This document shows positions 1 through 9,183 of a DNA stretch of 64,000 bases, one piece after another. The DNA is taken from positions 2,136,392 to 2,200,391 of the forward strand of contig LANB01000001.1 in the NCBI GenBank assembly GCA_000964245.1, written 5' to 3'. Positions within the stretch are counted from its first letter, which is position 1. Each line of letters begins with the position of its first letter. Source of the DNA: Cellvibrionaceae bacterium 1162T.S.0a.05 (GTDB taxonomy: Bacteria > Pseudomonadota > Gammaproteobacteria > Pseudomonadales > Cellvibrionaceae). The notes beneath the pieces were generated by a model. That model was not told the DNA's origin and did no database searches. It saw only the letters and a list, made by a program, of their open reading frames with translations. A program made the position numbers and the translations under genes.

Positions 1-2
1 CT

Positions 3-305
3 GTGCAAAATATTGCCCGACAACACCGTTTTAAAGTCATTAAAAACCTTGCGGGTCATGGTGTGGGTCGTGGCTTGCATGAGCAGCCCGATGATATTCT
101 CAGTTTTTTTAATCCTCATGATCGTCGCAGTTTTAAAAAGGGGCAGGTTGTTGCGGTTGAGCCTTTTTTATCAACGCACAGTACAATTGTTCACGAAGCT
201 GATGATGGTTGGACACTTGTGGGGCAGCAAGGGAACTTATCTGTGCAGTATGAACACACAGTTATTGTCACTGAAGGTAAACCCATCATCGCGACGGCAG
301 CATAA
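3..305 (+). CDS. map: Type I methionine aminopeptidase, C-terminal part (cut by window edge)
   Basis: This is the C-terminal ~100 residues of an M24 metallopeptidase that removes the initiator methionine in the cytoplasm. It carries the family motifs GHGVGRGLHE (with the metal-region histidine), VAVEPFLST (metal-ligand glutamate) and QYEHTVIVT near the end. The upstream part lies outside the window, so the GTG at position 3 is not a real start. The gene ends just before a hairpin terminator shared with the convergent xylanase gene. The family call is firm; the paralog (essential map or a second copy) cannot be decided from this fragment. Confidence 0.9.
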   Translation: MQNIARQHRFKVIKNLAGHGVGRGLHEQPDDILSFFNPHDRRSFKKGQVVAVEPFLSTHSTIVHEADDGWTLVGQQGNLSVQYEHTVIVTEGKPIIATAA

Positions 306-330
306 AAAAACCCGCTTCACGCGGGCTTTG
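304..330. terminator. Bidirectional rho-independent terminator between map and xylanase gene
   Basis: A perfect 5 bp stem (cccgc/gcggg at 311-325) is flanked by a run of seven A on the left and CTTTG on the right. On the minus strand it reads as a hairpin followed by a strong T-tract. It therefore suits the minus-strand xylanase best and can also end the plus-strand map gene. Confidence 0.8.
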
Positions 331-358
331 TTCAAAATTCGGGATGTTTTCGTCAGAA

Positions 359-2797
359 CTATTTAAAAGCGCTAAAACCAATATACCCGTTGCAGTGCAT
401 CCACTCCGAGAAAGAACCCGCTCCACAGCTGCCGCTCCAGGTCGCGGAATTTTCAGTTTGTTCTTCAGCTTGATGCGTGACGTTATTGATTTTGACGTAG
501 TCCAGTACAACATCGCGATCGGGGCCGTCGTTAATATATTCAACATTGATGCCTCCACCCAAACTGGTTTGGAAATCGTACTCTCTGAATTCTCTTGATA
601 GTGTCCAGCTCGCGATAATTGTTCCGCCCACGGTAAGATTAATCCTTTCCTGCCCGCTGGTGCCGCGAGCGCGTACCGAGATGGGGTAGCTGGAGATGTC
701 ACTTCCCTTGTTTGCACAGAAACCCGTGCTGTAAGTACTTTCACCTGGTTGTAATGTTCGATTCCAATCAACACCTTGCAGCGTGACTAAATTGCCATTT
801 TGGAAATAATTGAAATTCCAGCTTTGATAAACCTCATCAGACAATTGAAAGGCCGCATTCCAAACAAGTGCTGACTGCGTGTTATTGGTAACGGTTAAGT
901 TGGCACAATAACCTGAATCCCATTCGTTAAATTTAGTATGACTAACCGAAAGCTTGTTAGACAGCGTCGGACATTCCAAACGAATATCGAGATCGGTCAC
1001 TTCCGGGGGAATAAACATCGTCTCTGTTTCGACAAAAGTCTGACCTGGATTTCCGGGTGCAAAGCAAGCGGGGTGTTCGGCACGCACTTTATAAAAGCCG
1101 GTAACAACGTCCCACCCGAAGGCGCCATACGCACGCGTGGTATCCGGGTTGCTGCGATTGTAAGGGGCCATGATGTCACTGCCACTGGGAACTTGTTCCC
1201 ACACTCCGCTATCGTCGTTTTGTCTGAACAAGGTGACCGTCGCACCAATCAAGCCTTCGCCTTCCAGAGTTTTCACCTGGCCGCTTGGGTCGATATAAAC
1301 ATTCACAACAACATCTTCAGAAATACCATTACAAGTGCGACTGATTACAAACTCCTGGGCGCCGTGTATGGGCCAAAGCTCGTCAATTTCTGCGATAAAA
1401 GAACCATCGGGTAAGCGATCCATCTCACCTTGAACAGTTGCGGGTGGCGCAGGCGTGTCTGCGGGCATCTCCAGGTCGCTTGCTTGTACATCCATAAAAT
1501 AACTGGCTGACCCCATACCGTCGGCACAGGCCGCGGCGGTAATCGTAAAAGACTCACGCCAGTGGATAATGGGTTCGCCATCGTCGCCCGTGCGCCCGGT
1601 AACAATACGTGGATCAACCTCGGTGTCAAAATCATTTTCTGGTTCGTCGTTGTCGTGGAAAAAATCCGTGATGACATCCCAGGCTGGGCGTACATTTATC
1701 ACGCTGCCGTCGTCGGCGTATTCGATCAATCCAGTCCCTTCGCGCCAGGTTCTACCCACAGCGTGGCCCCATAAGGTAATGCCAACGACGGAAGGGTGAT
1801 GCCAAAGTAGCGGGAGTACGCGCTCGTATTCATTCGCTTGTTCAGTGTCGTCGAGGCGAGCGATATCCAATTCTGAAATATGTATGGGTAAACCGGTGCT
1901 GCCAAGGTCATTCAATACTTCGGTGATGGTTGCAGAGTTTTGACCGCCGTTTTCAGTAATATTGAACGTGTGCGATTGAATACCGATACCGTCGATTATG
2001 GGTTGCCCTTCATAATCATAGGATTGGAGCATTTCAATAATCATTTTATAGGTGGCGTTCTTTGTGCGTTGTTGTCCAGGTTGTTTATTAATAATTTGAA
2101 AATCATTAATAAGTAGCTGAACATCAGAACCGAAAACTTCTCTTGCTTTAAGAAAGGACCAGAGTACCCATTCAATATTGCATATCTGGTCATCAGTATT
2201 TTCGTTGATATCACAGTCAAAGGAAATTGTATTGGTATATTGCTTACCGAAATCCTGCTGTACGCGGCCGTTAAATGCATCAGCAAAGGATAGTTCCTCG
2301 TTTAATACTTCATTCACGACATCAACATAGGTCGTTTCAGGATAGGTTGCAGCAACGTATTCGAACCATTCAACCACTTCTTCATAAATTTCCTGGTCAG
2401 ATAATTCTCCTCGCCATGAGGTTTCATCATGACGATCTTTACCCCACATCAAAGTATGAAATTTATATTGCAGGTTGTTCTGTAATGCGAAATTATAAAT
2501 CTGAAGGGCCTTGGTATCGTTAATGTCATCTCTATTCGGTTCAATGTCTTGCCACTTTGCGTCATTTTCAGCGGTGACCTGGGTAAATTGTTGCGCAAAA
2601 CCGTCCGGGAAAAATACATCCCAGCCTTCGTTATTTCGGTCTATTGGCCCCAGTATCGAGCCGAAGTATTTTTCCTGTGCCAGACCTGTATGTGAATAAA
2701 AAATAGATAAAAGAATAAAGCAGAACAATATAAAGTGGCTTTTACATTGGGAACAAAATAATGTTATTCCCTGCATGCCAGTGATGAGTGTTTTCAT
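359..2797 (-). CDS. Secreted GH10 endo-beta-1,4-xylanase with CBM2 and CBM60-like modules
   Basis: An 812-residue extracellular enzyme predicted to cleave the xylan backbone. It has a signal peptide to about A40, then a GH10 TIM barrel at about 41-382. The acid/base glutamate is in DVVNE (E163) and the nucleophile in HISEL (E309). About 400-500 holds a small unrecognised beta domain with Cys residues. About 505-610 looks like a carboxypeptidase-regulatory/Ig-type beta-sandwich. About 614-696 is CBM2-like (WDSGYCANLTVTN, later aromatic residues, GFCAN). About 705-812 resembles CBM60, a Ca-dependent xylan binder (VRARGTSGQE, LDYVKI, SEWMHCNGYIG). Unlike the GH74 gene below, it has no poly-Ser linker. 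A good RBS (gaggag) precedes the ATG. The gene is monocistronic and convergent with map. Confidence 0.93.
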   Translation of the reverse strand: MKTLITGMQGITLFCSQCKSHFILFCFILLSIFYSHTGLAQEKYFGSILGPIDRNNEGWDVFFPDGFAQQFTQVTAENDAKWQDIEPNRDDINDTKALQIYNFALQNNLQYKFHTLMWGKDRHDETSWRGELSDQEIYEEVVEWFEYVAATYPETTYVDVVNEVLNEELSFADAFNGRVQQDFGKQYTNTISFDCDINENTDDQICNIEWVLWSFLKAREVFGSDVQLLINDFQIINKQPGQQRTKNATYKMIIEMLQSYDYEGQPIIDGIGIQSHTFNITENGGQNSATITEVLNDLGSTGLPIHISELDIARLDDTEQANEYERVLPLLWHHPSVVGITLWGHAVGRTWREGTGLIEYADDGSVINVRPAWDVITDFFHDNDEPENDFDTEVDPRIVTGRTGDDGEPIIHWRESFTITAAACADGMGSASYFMDVQASDLEMPADTPAPPATVQGEMDRLPDGSFIAEIDELWPIHGAQEFVISRTCNGISEDVVVNVYIDPSGQVKTLEGEGLIGATVTLFRQNDDSGVWEQVPSGSDIMAPYNRSNPDTTRAYGAFGWDVVTGFYKVRAEHPACFAPGNPGQTFVETETMFIPPEVTDLDIRLECPTLSNKLSVSHTKFNEWDSGYCANLTVTNNTQSALVWNAAFQLSDEVYQSWNFNYFQNGNLVTLQGVDWNRTLQPGESTYSTGFCANKGSDISSYPISVRARGTSGQERINLTVGGTIIASWTLSREFREYDFQTSLGGGINVEYINDGPDRDVVLDYVKINNVTHQAEEQTENSATWSGSCGAGSFSEWMHCNGYIGFSAFK

Positions 2798-3066
2798 TTT
2801 ATCTCCTCATAATTTTAATCAAAACAACCACACACCCCTTTTTTTAAATAAAAGGAGTTAATGACGGTTTGTTGTTCAGTTAATGGCGGAATCAATCTGA
2901 TGTTGATTTGTTCGCTGCGTACTTTTGAGAAGTGCCGGGAAATATAGTGATTGGCGTAAAATTATTTAATCCCGCAAATGCGGTAAATTGCTTTTCTGGA
3001 GATTTAATTGGGGTTTAAGTCTCATATTTTGGCGTGATTATTTGAATAATCTATTGAGTAAAATAA

Positions 3067-3714
3067 CTACAGCCTATGAAAAAAACGCGCTGTTCGAGGC
3101 ATAAAAAAATTGTCATAGTCCAGCGAAAGTACCACATACCGACTGCGACCTATAATCTCATCTCTGGGGACAAAACCAATGACACGTGAGTCGGCACTGC
3201 GGTCCCGATTGTCGCCTAGCACCAAATAGTAATCATCAGGCACAGTAACTTCGTTAAAGTTTCTTGCAGAAATATGTGTCTTGTGCAGGCGAATTTTATG
3301 TTGATAAGTCCCGGAGATTTCAAGAGCATCGACAAAATTATGCTCGCGTTCTTCGATCTTGTATTGCAAGGGCAAACCATTGATGTGAATTTGATTGTCA
3401 ATCATCGCGACGCTATCACCTGGGGTGCCTATTACACGTTTGACTAATCGCTTGTCAGCAGCAGCGGAGTCAAACACAACAATATCCCCGCGCTGCGGGT
3501 CATCAAAATGGATCAAACGGATATCACTAAAAGGCACGCGTAAATCATAGGCGAGCTTGTTTACCAGAATTCGGTCACCTTCAATAATGGTGGGTTTCAT
3601 TGAGCCAGTTGGAACGTCATTCCAATCTGCGATGGCACTGCGAAAGGCAAACATTAGAAAGAGAAAGAGAATAAAGCTTCGGTGTTGGCGCACCAGTTCA
3701 ATAAGTGGCTTCAT
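3067..3714 (-). CDS. Signal peptidase I family protein (S26), short form
   Basis: A 215-residue S26 leader peptidase, inner-membrane anchored with a periplasmic active site, that cleaves signal peptides. One N-terminal membrane segment (about 13-29) is followed by PTGSMKPT (catalytic S38), RLVKRVIG (general-base K92) and the box GDNRDRSADSR. Canonical gammaproteobacterial LepB usually has two membrane segments and is longer, so this may be a LepB paralog rather than the housekeeping enzyme. The ATG is preceded by gagga. It lies downstream of, and in the same direction as, the MAPEG gene, separated by a MITE-like element. The family is certain; the housekeeping role is not. Confidence 0.9.
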   Translation of the reverse strand: MKPLIELVRQHRSFILFLFLMFAFRSAIADWNDVPTGSMKPTIIEGDRILVNKLAYDLRVPFSDIRLIHFDDPQRGDIVVFDSAAADKRLVKRVIGTPGDSVAMIDNQIHINGLPLQYKIEEREHNFVDALEISGTYQHKIRLHKTHISARNFNEVTVPDDYYLVLGDNRDRSADSRVIGFVPRDEIIGRSRYVVLSLDYDNFFMPRTARFFHRL

Positions 3715-4096
3715 TGCAAATTCCTCGAAATCAATAACCCGGTAATTGTTTTGAGTTTATTCGACTCCGTATCACTAAAGGAGTTCCGGTGCTGGGTGGC
3801 AGAATGCGTACATAAACGGTCAGTGGAAAGGTTATTGGGGTTTGCGACGGGGGATAAAAAATTGGCGCCAGCATCCTTTAGGGAACCTCTGAAAAATGGA
3901 AATATTTTTTCTGTGGCAAGGAAGCACCGCGCGGAGAACAGACTGAGCCGGCACCCCGGTTTACTGGAGTAAATGAGGATCGACTGGGCCGGCACACCGG
4001 CACGGAGCTGACGCCGCCACAGGGAAAATAGGCCATTTTCAGAGGTTCCTTAGTTGTTTCTAAGCAGTGTACGAATAAACTGCCGGGTTCGCTGTT
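3715..4096. other. Intergenic region holding MITE-like element A
   Basis: This 382 bp region between the signal peptidase start and the MAPEG stop is largely occupied by element A (3882-4049). The remaining left part (3715-3877) should hold the signal peptidase promoter. I see no convincing gene; the short open frames here read through the repeat. Confidence 0.6.
3882..4049 (+). mobile_element. MITE-like element, copy A (168 bp)
   Basis: Ends are ggaacctctgaaaa and its inverse, and the terminal inverted repeats run inward for about 35 bp to a tgtggc/gccaca pair. It is flanked by a direct 4 bp repeat TTAG at 3878-3881 and 4050-4053. The interior matches copies B and C. A is in the opposite orientation to both and is the longest copy, holding both centre variants (a ccggcac segment and a tttactggagtaaa segment). 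There is no transposase. A 4 bp YTAR target duplication is typical of the IS5 group, so trans-mobilisation by an IS5-type transposase is an inference. Confidence 0.8.
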
Positions 4097-4480
4097 TTAG
4101 CTAAGTAGTAGATAAAGTAACAGGGACGCTGCAATAATTTGCAGAAGATAGGTCAGGCTGGCACCGATTCGCCGAAAAGCATGTAATCTAAATAGCATTC
4201 CTATATGAGCAACGCGAGCGAGGGTAAAGCTGATAACTAGAACTGCCAGTAGGGCAGAATGTAATTCAGCGAAAGTCAAAGCCAGTAGCACCAGAGAAAA
4301 TACAGGTACCTGTTCCATACCATTTGCATGGACACGTATCGCCCTTAACAAGGTTTTGTTGTCGCCATCGCCATAGGAGATTTTAAAGCGGAGTCTCAAT
4401 ACGGAAACATTAGCTGCCAGTGCAACCAGAATAATCGCATTCAAGGATACAAACAGGCTAAACCAAAATAAATTGGGCAT
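4097..4480 (-). CDS. MAPEG family membrane protein
   Basis: A protein of about 127 residues with four hydrophobic helices and the MAPEG signature in its second quarter (RAIRVHANGMEQVPVF). The family includes glutathione-dependent membrane enzymes; the bacterial members are mostly of unknown substrate. The ATG at 4480 is chosen because aaagg lies about 9 bases upstream; an in-frame GTG three codons earlier is the alternative. It lies upstream of the signal peptidase but is separated from it by element A, so co-transcription is doubtful. Confidence 0.82.
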   Translation of the reverse strand: MPNLFWFSLFVSLNAIILVALAANVSVLRLRFKISYGDGDNKTLLRAIRVHANGMEQVPVFSLVLLALTFAELHSALLAVLVISFTLARVAHIGMLFRLHAFRRIGASLTYLLQIIAASLLLYLLLS

Positions 4481-4806
4481 TGCCGCCACCTTTATCAGTC
4501 TTTATTTCTATTGATTTTAACGTAATTGGAAAAAGTATTAGGACGTTATTGTTTTTTTTCGTAGATAAGACCCTTACTCCAAAGGGCTATTCCACTTTCG
4601 ATACTGAAAAATGTCCCGATTTAAGAAACTCGCGGTCGCATTTCGGTTTGAACTGCGCGACCGGAATGCGCGCCAGCTAACAAAACCTTAAAAAGCTGAC
4701 GCTTTAAATCTTATTGTTGAAGACTAATTTAAACGAATGTTTGGATTTATGCCAGGATTTCCTCGGGCCAAAAGCCCATGCATATCATCAACACAGGGAA
4801 TGACCT
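4481..4806. other. Intergenic region upstream of the subtilisin-like protease
   Basis: 326 bp between divergent genes. It contains an inverted repeat cggtcgc (4633-4639)/gcgaccg (4657-4663) overlapping a second, competing one (4637-4647/4660-4670, one G-T mismatch). No open frame or RNA family is recognised. It should contain promoters for both neighbours. Confidence 0.45.
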
Positions 4807-7164
4807 ATGAAAAAAATATCCGTTTTTAACCAAAAGTTAGCGTTGTTATTTGTTGTATCCTTTTTAAGCATTGTTTCCTTTCAATGGGTTTTTGCATTTA
4901 GCCCACCTTCAGCACAAATTCCGGATCTGGAGACACGTTACATCGTAAAGTTTCGCGATGCGCCAGGTTTGTCGTCACAACAGTCGGCCCAGACTCAGGC
5001 GTTTGAGCAAGATCGTGTAGTAAGCCAGAATCGTTTGGTTGTGCGTAAACGTATGGAAATTGCCAATGCACTTTCTGTTGTCGTTAACGCACAACAACTG
5101 AGCCGCTTGCGTGCGGATGCCAGCGTTGAATATGTCGAGCTGGATCAACCGCGACGTTTCCTCGCTCAGTCCAGCCCCTATGGCATTACAGCGGTTCAAG
5201 CGAATGTGTTGTCCGATAGCCAGGCTGGGAACACCACCGTGTGTATCATCGACTCCGGCTATGAAATTAATCACCCCGACCTTAGCGCGAACACGCACAG
5301 TGGGAGTAACGACCCCGGAACCGGCAGTTGGTTTATTCCAGGTGGCTCACACGGAACACATGTTGCGGGCACCATTGCTGCGGTGAATAACAGTGACGGT
5401 GTTGTTGGTGTACTGCCAAACACCAATATCAATCTTCATATCGTTAAGGTGTTTAATGCGAGTGGTTGGGGTTATTCCTCGGATTTGGTCGCGGCAATTC
5501 AAACCTGCGCAAACAACGGTGCGAATGTTGTGAACATGAGTTTGGGTGGTTCAAGTTCCTCCAATACTGAACGAAATGCCTTGCAAAATATTGCGGACAA
5601 CGGCGTACTGTTGATTGCCGCAGCAGGTAATGATGGTACAACCGCCCACTCGTATCCGGCCTCCTACAACAGTGTGGTTTCAGTAGCGGCGGTGGATGAT
5701 AACAACGACCATGCGGAATTTTCGCAAGCGACCAACCAGGTTGAATTGGCCGGACCGGGGGTTGCAGTGCTTTCCACTGTTGGTCTTGGTGATGGTCAAC
5801 AAAGTGCCATTTTTGTGGGCACACAAACTTTCGGTGATGATCGCGTCGTGCCGCATAATCGTTATGTGCAAGTGGGGCAAAGCTTTATCAATGAGTACGT
5901 CGGTGGCAGTGCCAGTGGTCCGCTTGCTGTCTGTGGCCTTTCCAACAATGGTAATTATTCCTGCGGCAATATGAGTGGCCAAATTTGTTTGGCTGAACGG
6001 TTCGAAAATGAAAGCAGCAGTGGCTACCCGGAAATTGATCCGGTGTTGGCTTGCGTGAATGCAGGGGCAAGTGCGGCCATTGTTTATTCAAATGCGGCAT
6101 TGCCTGGTTTGCAAAATCCGTTTTTGGTTGATGCGAGTGATGATGTTGATATTCCTACTGTCAGTGTCAGCCGCGCATTGGGCCAAAGCCTGCTTGCTTC
6201 GGTGGGTCAATTTGTTTCGGTAACCACAGAGTTGGGAACGGACTACGCCTATTACAACGGCACGTCCATGGCGACACCGCATGTCACTGGTGTCGCGGCG
6301 CTGGTTTGGAGCTTGCACCCCGATTGTTCCGCAGCGGATATTCGAAGTGCTCTTACGTCCACAGCCCTCGATCTTGATACGGGAGGGCGAGATAATCGAA
6401 CCGGTTTTGGTCTGGTGCAAAGCGAGGCCGCGAGCAATTTTCTCAGTGCGAACCCCTGTGACAATAGTGGCGGCGGTGGTGGCAGCGACGCTGAGGTTCT
6501 GCAAAATGGCGTCGCTGTCAGTGGTTTAAGTGCGGCCAGCAATGACGTTTTGTCATTTGAAATTTCTGTGCCCGCAGGTGCGAGCAATCTCGATTTTCAA
6601 CTGAGCGGTGGATCTGGCGATGCAGATTTGTATGTGCAGTTTGCGACGGAACCGGATTTGAATAATTACGATTGCCGCCCCTACCTGAACGGCAATAATG
6701 AAAATTGTAACTTCGCTTCGCCGCAAGCTGGCACCTGGTACGTGAATGTCGTTGCGTTCAGTAGTTTTAGTAATGTAACCCTCGTGGCGAGTTTTGATGA
6801 GCCGGGAAGCGGAGGCGGCGCGGAAAGTTTTCAGAACAACACCGACTTTGCAATTCCGGATCGTAACAACAGCGGTGTACGCAGCCCCATTCAATCTACA
6901 CGCAGTGGAGCCAGCGGCATTGTGACAATAGATGTTGAAATCATTCACACCTATATCGGTGATTTGATTGTCGATGTTATCCATCCCGATGGCAGTACCG
7001 TGGTATTGCACAACCGTAGCGGAGGAAGTGCCAACAACATTATCGAAAGCTATGTTGTTGACTTTGGTTCCCGTGATTCAAGTGGTCAGTGGCAATTAAG
7101 GGTAAGGGATCGAGCGCGTTTTGATACTGGCTTTATTGATCGTTGGCAGATTAATTTTGAGTAA
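4807..7164 (+). CDS. Secreted subtilisin-like serine protease (S8) with PA, PPC and P domains
   Basis: A 785-residue exported protease. It has a signal peptide (about 1-30) and an I9-type propeptide (about 43-117, starting RYIVKFRD). The S8 catalytic domain follows with D149 (CIIDSG), H182 (SHGTHVAG), oxyanion N275 (AAGND) and S487 (GTSMATPH). The stretch between N275 and S487 holds an insertion (about 330-465) that looks like a protease-associated domain. After a Gly/Ser linker come a PPC domain (about 562-663) and a C-terminal P/proprotein-convertase domain (about 674-785). There is no GlyGly-CTERM or type IX sorting tail. A strong terminator follows, and the neighbour is the convergent LacI gene. 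It is probably extracellular and nutritional; the exact substrate is unknown. Confidence 0.93.
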   Translation: MKKISVFNQKLALLFVVSFLSIVSFQWVFAFSPPSAQIPDLETRYIVKFRDAPGLSSQQSAQTQAFEQDRVVSQNRLVVRKRMEIANALSVVVNAQQLSRLRADASVEYVELDQPRRFLAQSSPYGITAVQANVLSDSQAGNTTVCIIDSGYEINHPDLSANTHSGSNDPGTGSWFIPGGSHGTHVAGTIAAVNNSDGVVGVLPNTNINLHIVKVFNASGWGYSSDLVAAIQTCANNGANVVNMSLGGSSSSNTERNALQNIADNGVLLIAAAGNDGTTAHSYPASYNSVVSVAAVDDNNDHAEFSQATNQVELAGPGVAVLSTVGLGDGQQSAIFVGTQTFGDDRVVPHNRYVQVGQSFINEYVGGSASGPLAVCGLSNNGNYSCGNMSGQICLAERFENESSSGYPEIDPVLACVNAGASAAIVYSNAALPGLQNPFLVDASDDVDIPTVSVSRALGQSLLASVGQFVSVTTELGTDYAYYNGTSMATPHVTGVAALVWSLHPDCSAADIRSALTSTALDLDTGGRDNRTGFGLVQSEAASNFLSANPCDNSGGGGGSDAEVLQNGVAVSGLSAASNDVLSFEISVPAGASNLDFQLSGGSGDADLYVQFATEPDLNNYDCRPYLNGNNENCNFASPQAGTWYVNVVAFSSFSNVTLVASFDEPGSGGGAESFQNNTDFAIPDRNNSGVRSPIQSTRSGASGIVTIDVEIIHTYIGDLIVDVIHPDGSTVVLHNRSGGSANNIIESYVVDFGSRDSSGQWQLRVRDRARFDTGFIDRWQINFE

Positions 7165-7172
7165 TTGAAACA

Positions 7173-7202
7173 GAAAAAGGCGAGCATAAGCTCGCCTTTT
7201 TT
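7173..7202. terminator. Bidirectional rho-independent terminator after protease gene
   Basis: A perfect 7 bp stem ggcgagc/gctcgcc (7179-7185, 7190-7196) with loop ataa is followed by TTTTTT on the plus strand and preceded by AAAAA, so it serves both the protease gene and the convergent LacI gene. Confidence 0.9.
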
Positions 7203-7227
7203 AATCAACCTGGTAGTAAAGCCTTGA

Positions 7228-8268
7228 CTAAAGTTGTCGGCAGGTTTCCCGCTTAATAATACTGTGAGGCACAAATTCCTGGGTCTTATCGAGTTTTTCA
7301 CCAGCAATTAATTTCAGTAGGCAGCGCATGCTCCGTTCACCTATCAGCTCCGCAGGTTGTTCAACGGTGGTTAGTGGTGGATCAGAAATTTTCCCGTAAT
7401 GCATATTGTCAAAACCCATTACAGATATATCTTCAGGAATACGTAGACCTGCTCGTTTGAATTCGAACATGGCCCCGAGAGCCATTTCATCATTTGCACA
7501 AAATATTGCGGTGGGGCGTTGCGCCTGTGCGAGAAGTTGCTGGGCTGCTTTCTGGCCACCTTCAACACTGATCGTGGTTTTTATTACCCACGATGCATTC
7601 ACTTCTAATCCACGCTCTTGCATGGCGAGTTCAAAACCGTCTGCGCGTTCCTTGGTAAGGCGTGGCTCCGGGCGTGGCTTGCCATCGAAATATCCGATAT
7701 TGCCAAAGAAAAAACCTATGTCCTTGTGACCAAGGTCGATCAAATAATTTGTTGCATCGCGCGCTGCACTTTTGTTGTCTATACAAATACAGGGTAAATG
7801 CGACTGGTCTTTGGAGATGCTTTCCAGGCCCATAACAATAGGGGGATGGCCTTTCTGCTTTTCCGATTCCTCATCCTCAGCTTTAAAAGGTGAAAAAGTC
7901 GATAGCAGGATGATGCCGTCGGCCGCTTTATTCATTAACAAACGAGTGACATCGTCGAACTCCATCAGGTTATAGTTCGTCTCCATAACCAGAATGTGAT
8001 AGTCCGCAGCTTCAGCCACATCACGCAGCCCCTTTAAAATAGGGCCGTAAAATGGAATGCCGACAGAGGGGAGGACAACAACGATTTGTTGAGTTTTACC
8101 CATTCGAAAATTACGGGCGAGAAAATTGGTTTTGTAACCCGTTTTCTCTATGGCTTCAGCCACTTTTTTTGCTGTTTGGGCGCGTACTTGCTCAGGCGAG
8201 TTGATGTAACGCGATACAGTAGCAATGGATACTCCAGCCAGGCGCGCGACATCTTTTATAGATTTCAT
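7228..8268 (-). CDS. LacI family transcriptional regulator
   Basis: 346 residues. The N-terminal LacI HTH (IKDVARLAGVSIATVSRYIN, hinge helix near ARNFRMG) is followed by a periplasmic-binding-protein-like sugar sensor domain (FYGPILKGL, DGIILLS, GFDN, TTVEQP). It probably represses a carbohydrate gene set until a sugar binds. The target is not obvious because the flanking genes are a convergent protease and a small lipoprotein gene. A perfect 12 bp palindrome immediately upstream of its own start suggests autoregulation. The family call is firm; the effector is unknown. Confidence 0.93.
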   Translation of the reverse strand: MKSIKDVARLAGVSIATVSRYINSPEQVRAQTAKKVAEAIEKTGYKTNFLARNFRMGKTQQIVVVLPSVGIPFYGPILKGLRDVAEAADYHILVMETNYNLMEFDDVTRLLMNKAADGIILLSTFSPFKAEDEESEKQKGHPPIVMGLESISKDQSHLPCICIDNKSAARDATNYLIDLGHKDIGFFFGNIGYFDGKPRPEPRLTKERADGFELAMQERGLEVNASWVIKTTISVEGGQKAAQQLLAQAQRPTAIFCANDEMALGAMFEFKRAGLRIPEDISVMGFDNMHYGKISDPPLTTVEQPAELIGERSMRCLLKLIAGEKLDKTQEFVPHSIIKRETCRQL

Positions 8269-8586
8269 TTATTATTCACCATGTATACATGTCCAGGCTG
8301 CAATGTAGGGGATTTTGCCCTTGAATTCAATTAACGCATAGCGATTACCTTCTAATTTCGTCAACTTGTTACAAGTGCGGATATAAAAAGCCAGTAACTC
8401 AGTGGAATTGAGGTGGGTGCTTAACTGTTTAACCTGTTAATGATTGGGTAAGCTCAAAAGGGCTCGTTTGATTATGGATATCAGAAAAGCGTTCGCGAAT
8501 ACGTTTATCGAAAGTGGTGTGTTTTTCCTACCATAAGGCAGAATCGATTTCTTCAAACCAAAAATTGAGAACGGCCTTAAAGTGCA
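8269..8586. other. Intergenic region between small lipoprotein gene and LacI gene
   Basis: 318 bp upstream of the minus-strand LacI gene and downstream of the minus-strand lipoprotein gene. Apart from the palindrome at 8280-8291 I see no gene, repeat or clear terminator. Confidence 0.5.
8280..8291. promoter_or_regulatory. Palindrome catgtatacatg, candidate LacI-family operator
   Basis: A perfect 12 bp palindrome lying 11 bases before the start codon of the LacI-type gene. LacI-family operators are palindromic with a central symmetric step and often lie at the regulator's own promoter. Assignment to this regulator is an inference. Confidence 0.45.
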
Positions 8587-8919
8587 TTACAGGGACACAA
8601 TAATTAACAACACGAGGGCAAGGTATGTGAGTACAGCGCCCCCCGCCGCGGCGCCAACAGTACGGCCAACCTGCAATTCCCGTTTGGAAATATGGCTCAC
8701 CTCGGCGATTGGGACAGTGCGATACTTGCCGACGATTTCTTCTGTCGTAATTTCGACAACTTTCATTTCGAACTTCTCATTATTAACCGTTTGCACGGTA
8801 ATAATCTCGCCAATATCCAGTTGGGCAACGGTATCGGCAGTCGAACCTGACATGTCCACTTCTTTGAGCGTCGTACAGGCTGAAACCAGGGCAAGCGCTA
8901 TAAGAATGAGGTATTTCAT
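8587..8919 (-). CDS. Small putative lipoprotein
   Basis: 110 residues starting MKYLILIALALVSAC, a type II signal peptide with the lipobox cysteine at residue 15. The middle part is a short beta-rich segment (IITVQTVNNEKFEMKVVEI), and a Gly/Ala then hydrophobic helix closes the protein (VGRTVGAAAG to the C-terminus). The ATG at 8919 is preferred over an upstream in-frame start because aagga sits just before it and the lipobox then falls at the usual distance. I do not recognise the family beyond a small outer- or inner-membrane lipoprotein with a membrane-embedded tail. Confidence 0.7.
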   Translation of the reverse strand: MKYLILIALALVSACTTLKEVDMSGSTADTVAQLDIGEIITVQTVNNEKFEMKVVEITTEEIVGKYRTVPIAEVSHISKRELQVGRTVGAAAGGAVLTYLALVLLIIVSL

Positions 8920-9097
8920 TATTATTCCTTTTGTTGTGAGTGGTCGTTCCTGGCATAGCCACTTCACATCCTGAGTATGTACCGCAGCTATTCGATTCAA
9001 TTATTTTAAAGCGGTATCGAGGATTCACAAGGTGAATATGGAGACGTCGGGGTCGGGCGGCTGTTTTGTATGTGAAATTCGCCGAGGGTTGTGGAAA

Positions 9098-9122
9098 TAA
9101 AAAAAGGCCGCGAAGCGGCCTT
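9098..9122 (-). terminator. Rho-independent terminator of the GH74 gene
   Basis: Stem ggccgc/gcggcc (9106-9111, 9115-9120) with loop gaa. On the minus strand it is followed by a run of seven T. It lies 60 bases beyond the GH74 stop codon. Confidence 0.85.
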
Positions 9123-9183
9123 GAGTCAAGGGGAAGGACTTGAAAAAGTCATTCTGTGCCGGGTGGCAACCCGACGTTTTGTC

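Noticed and set aside
286-774. Other open frames within the xylanase gene
   Set aside because: They are out-of-frame shadows of the recognised GH10-CBM gene.
3711-3995. Open frames running through element A
   Set aside because: They begin or end inside the repeat, have no RBS, and similar frames arise in the other copies.
4633-4670. Competing hairpins upstream of the protease gene as a possible riboswitch
   Set aside because: No known riboswitch consensus is visible, and such short overlapping dyads occur by chance.
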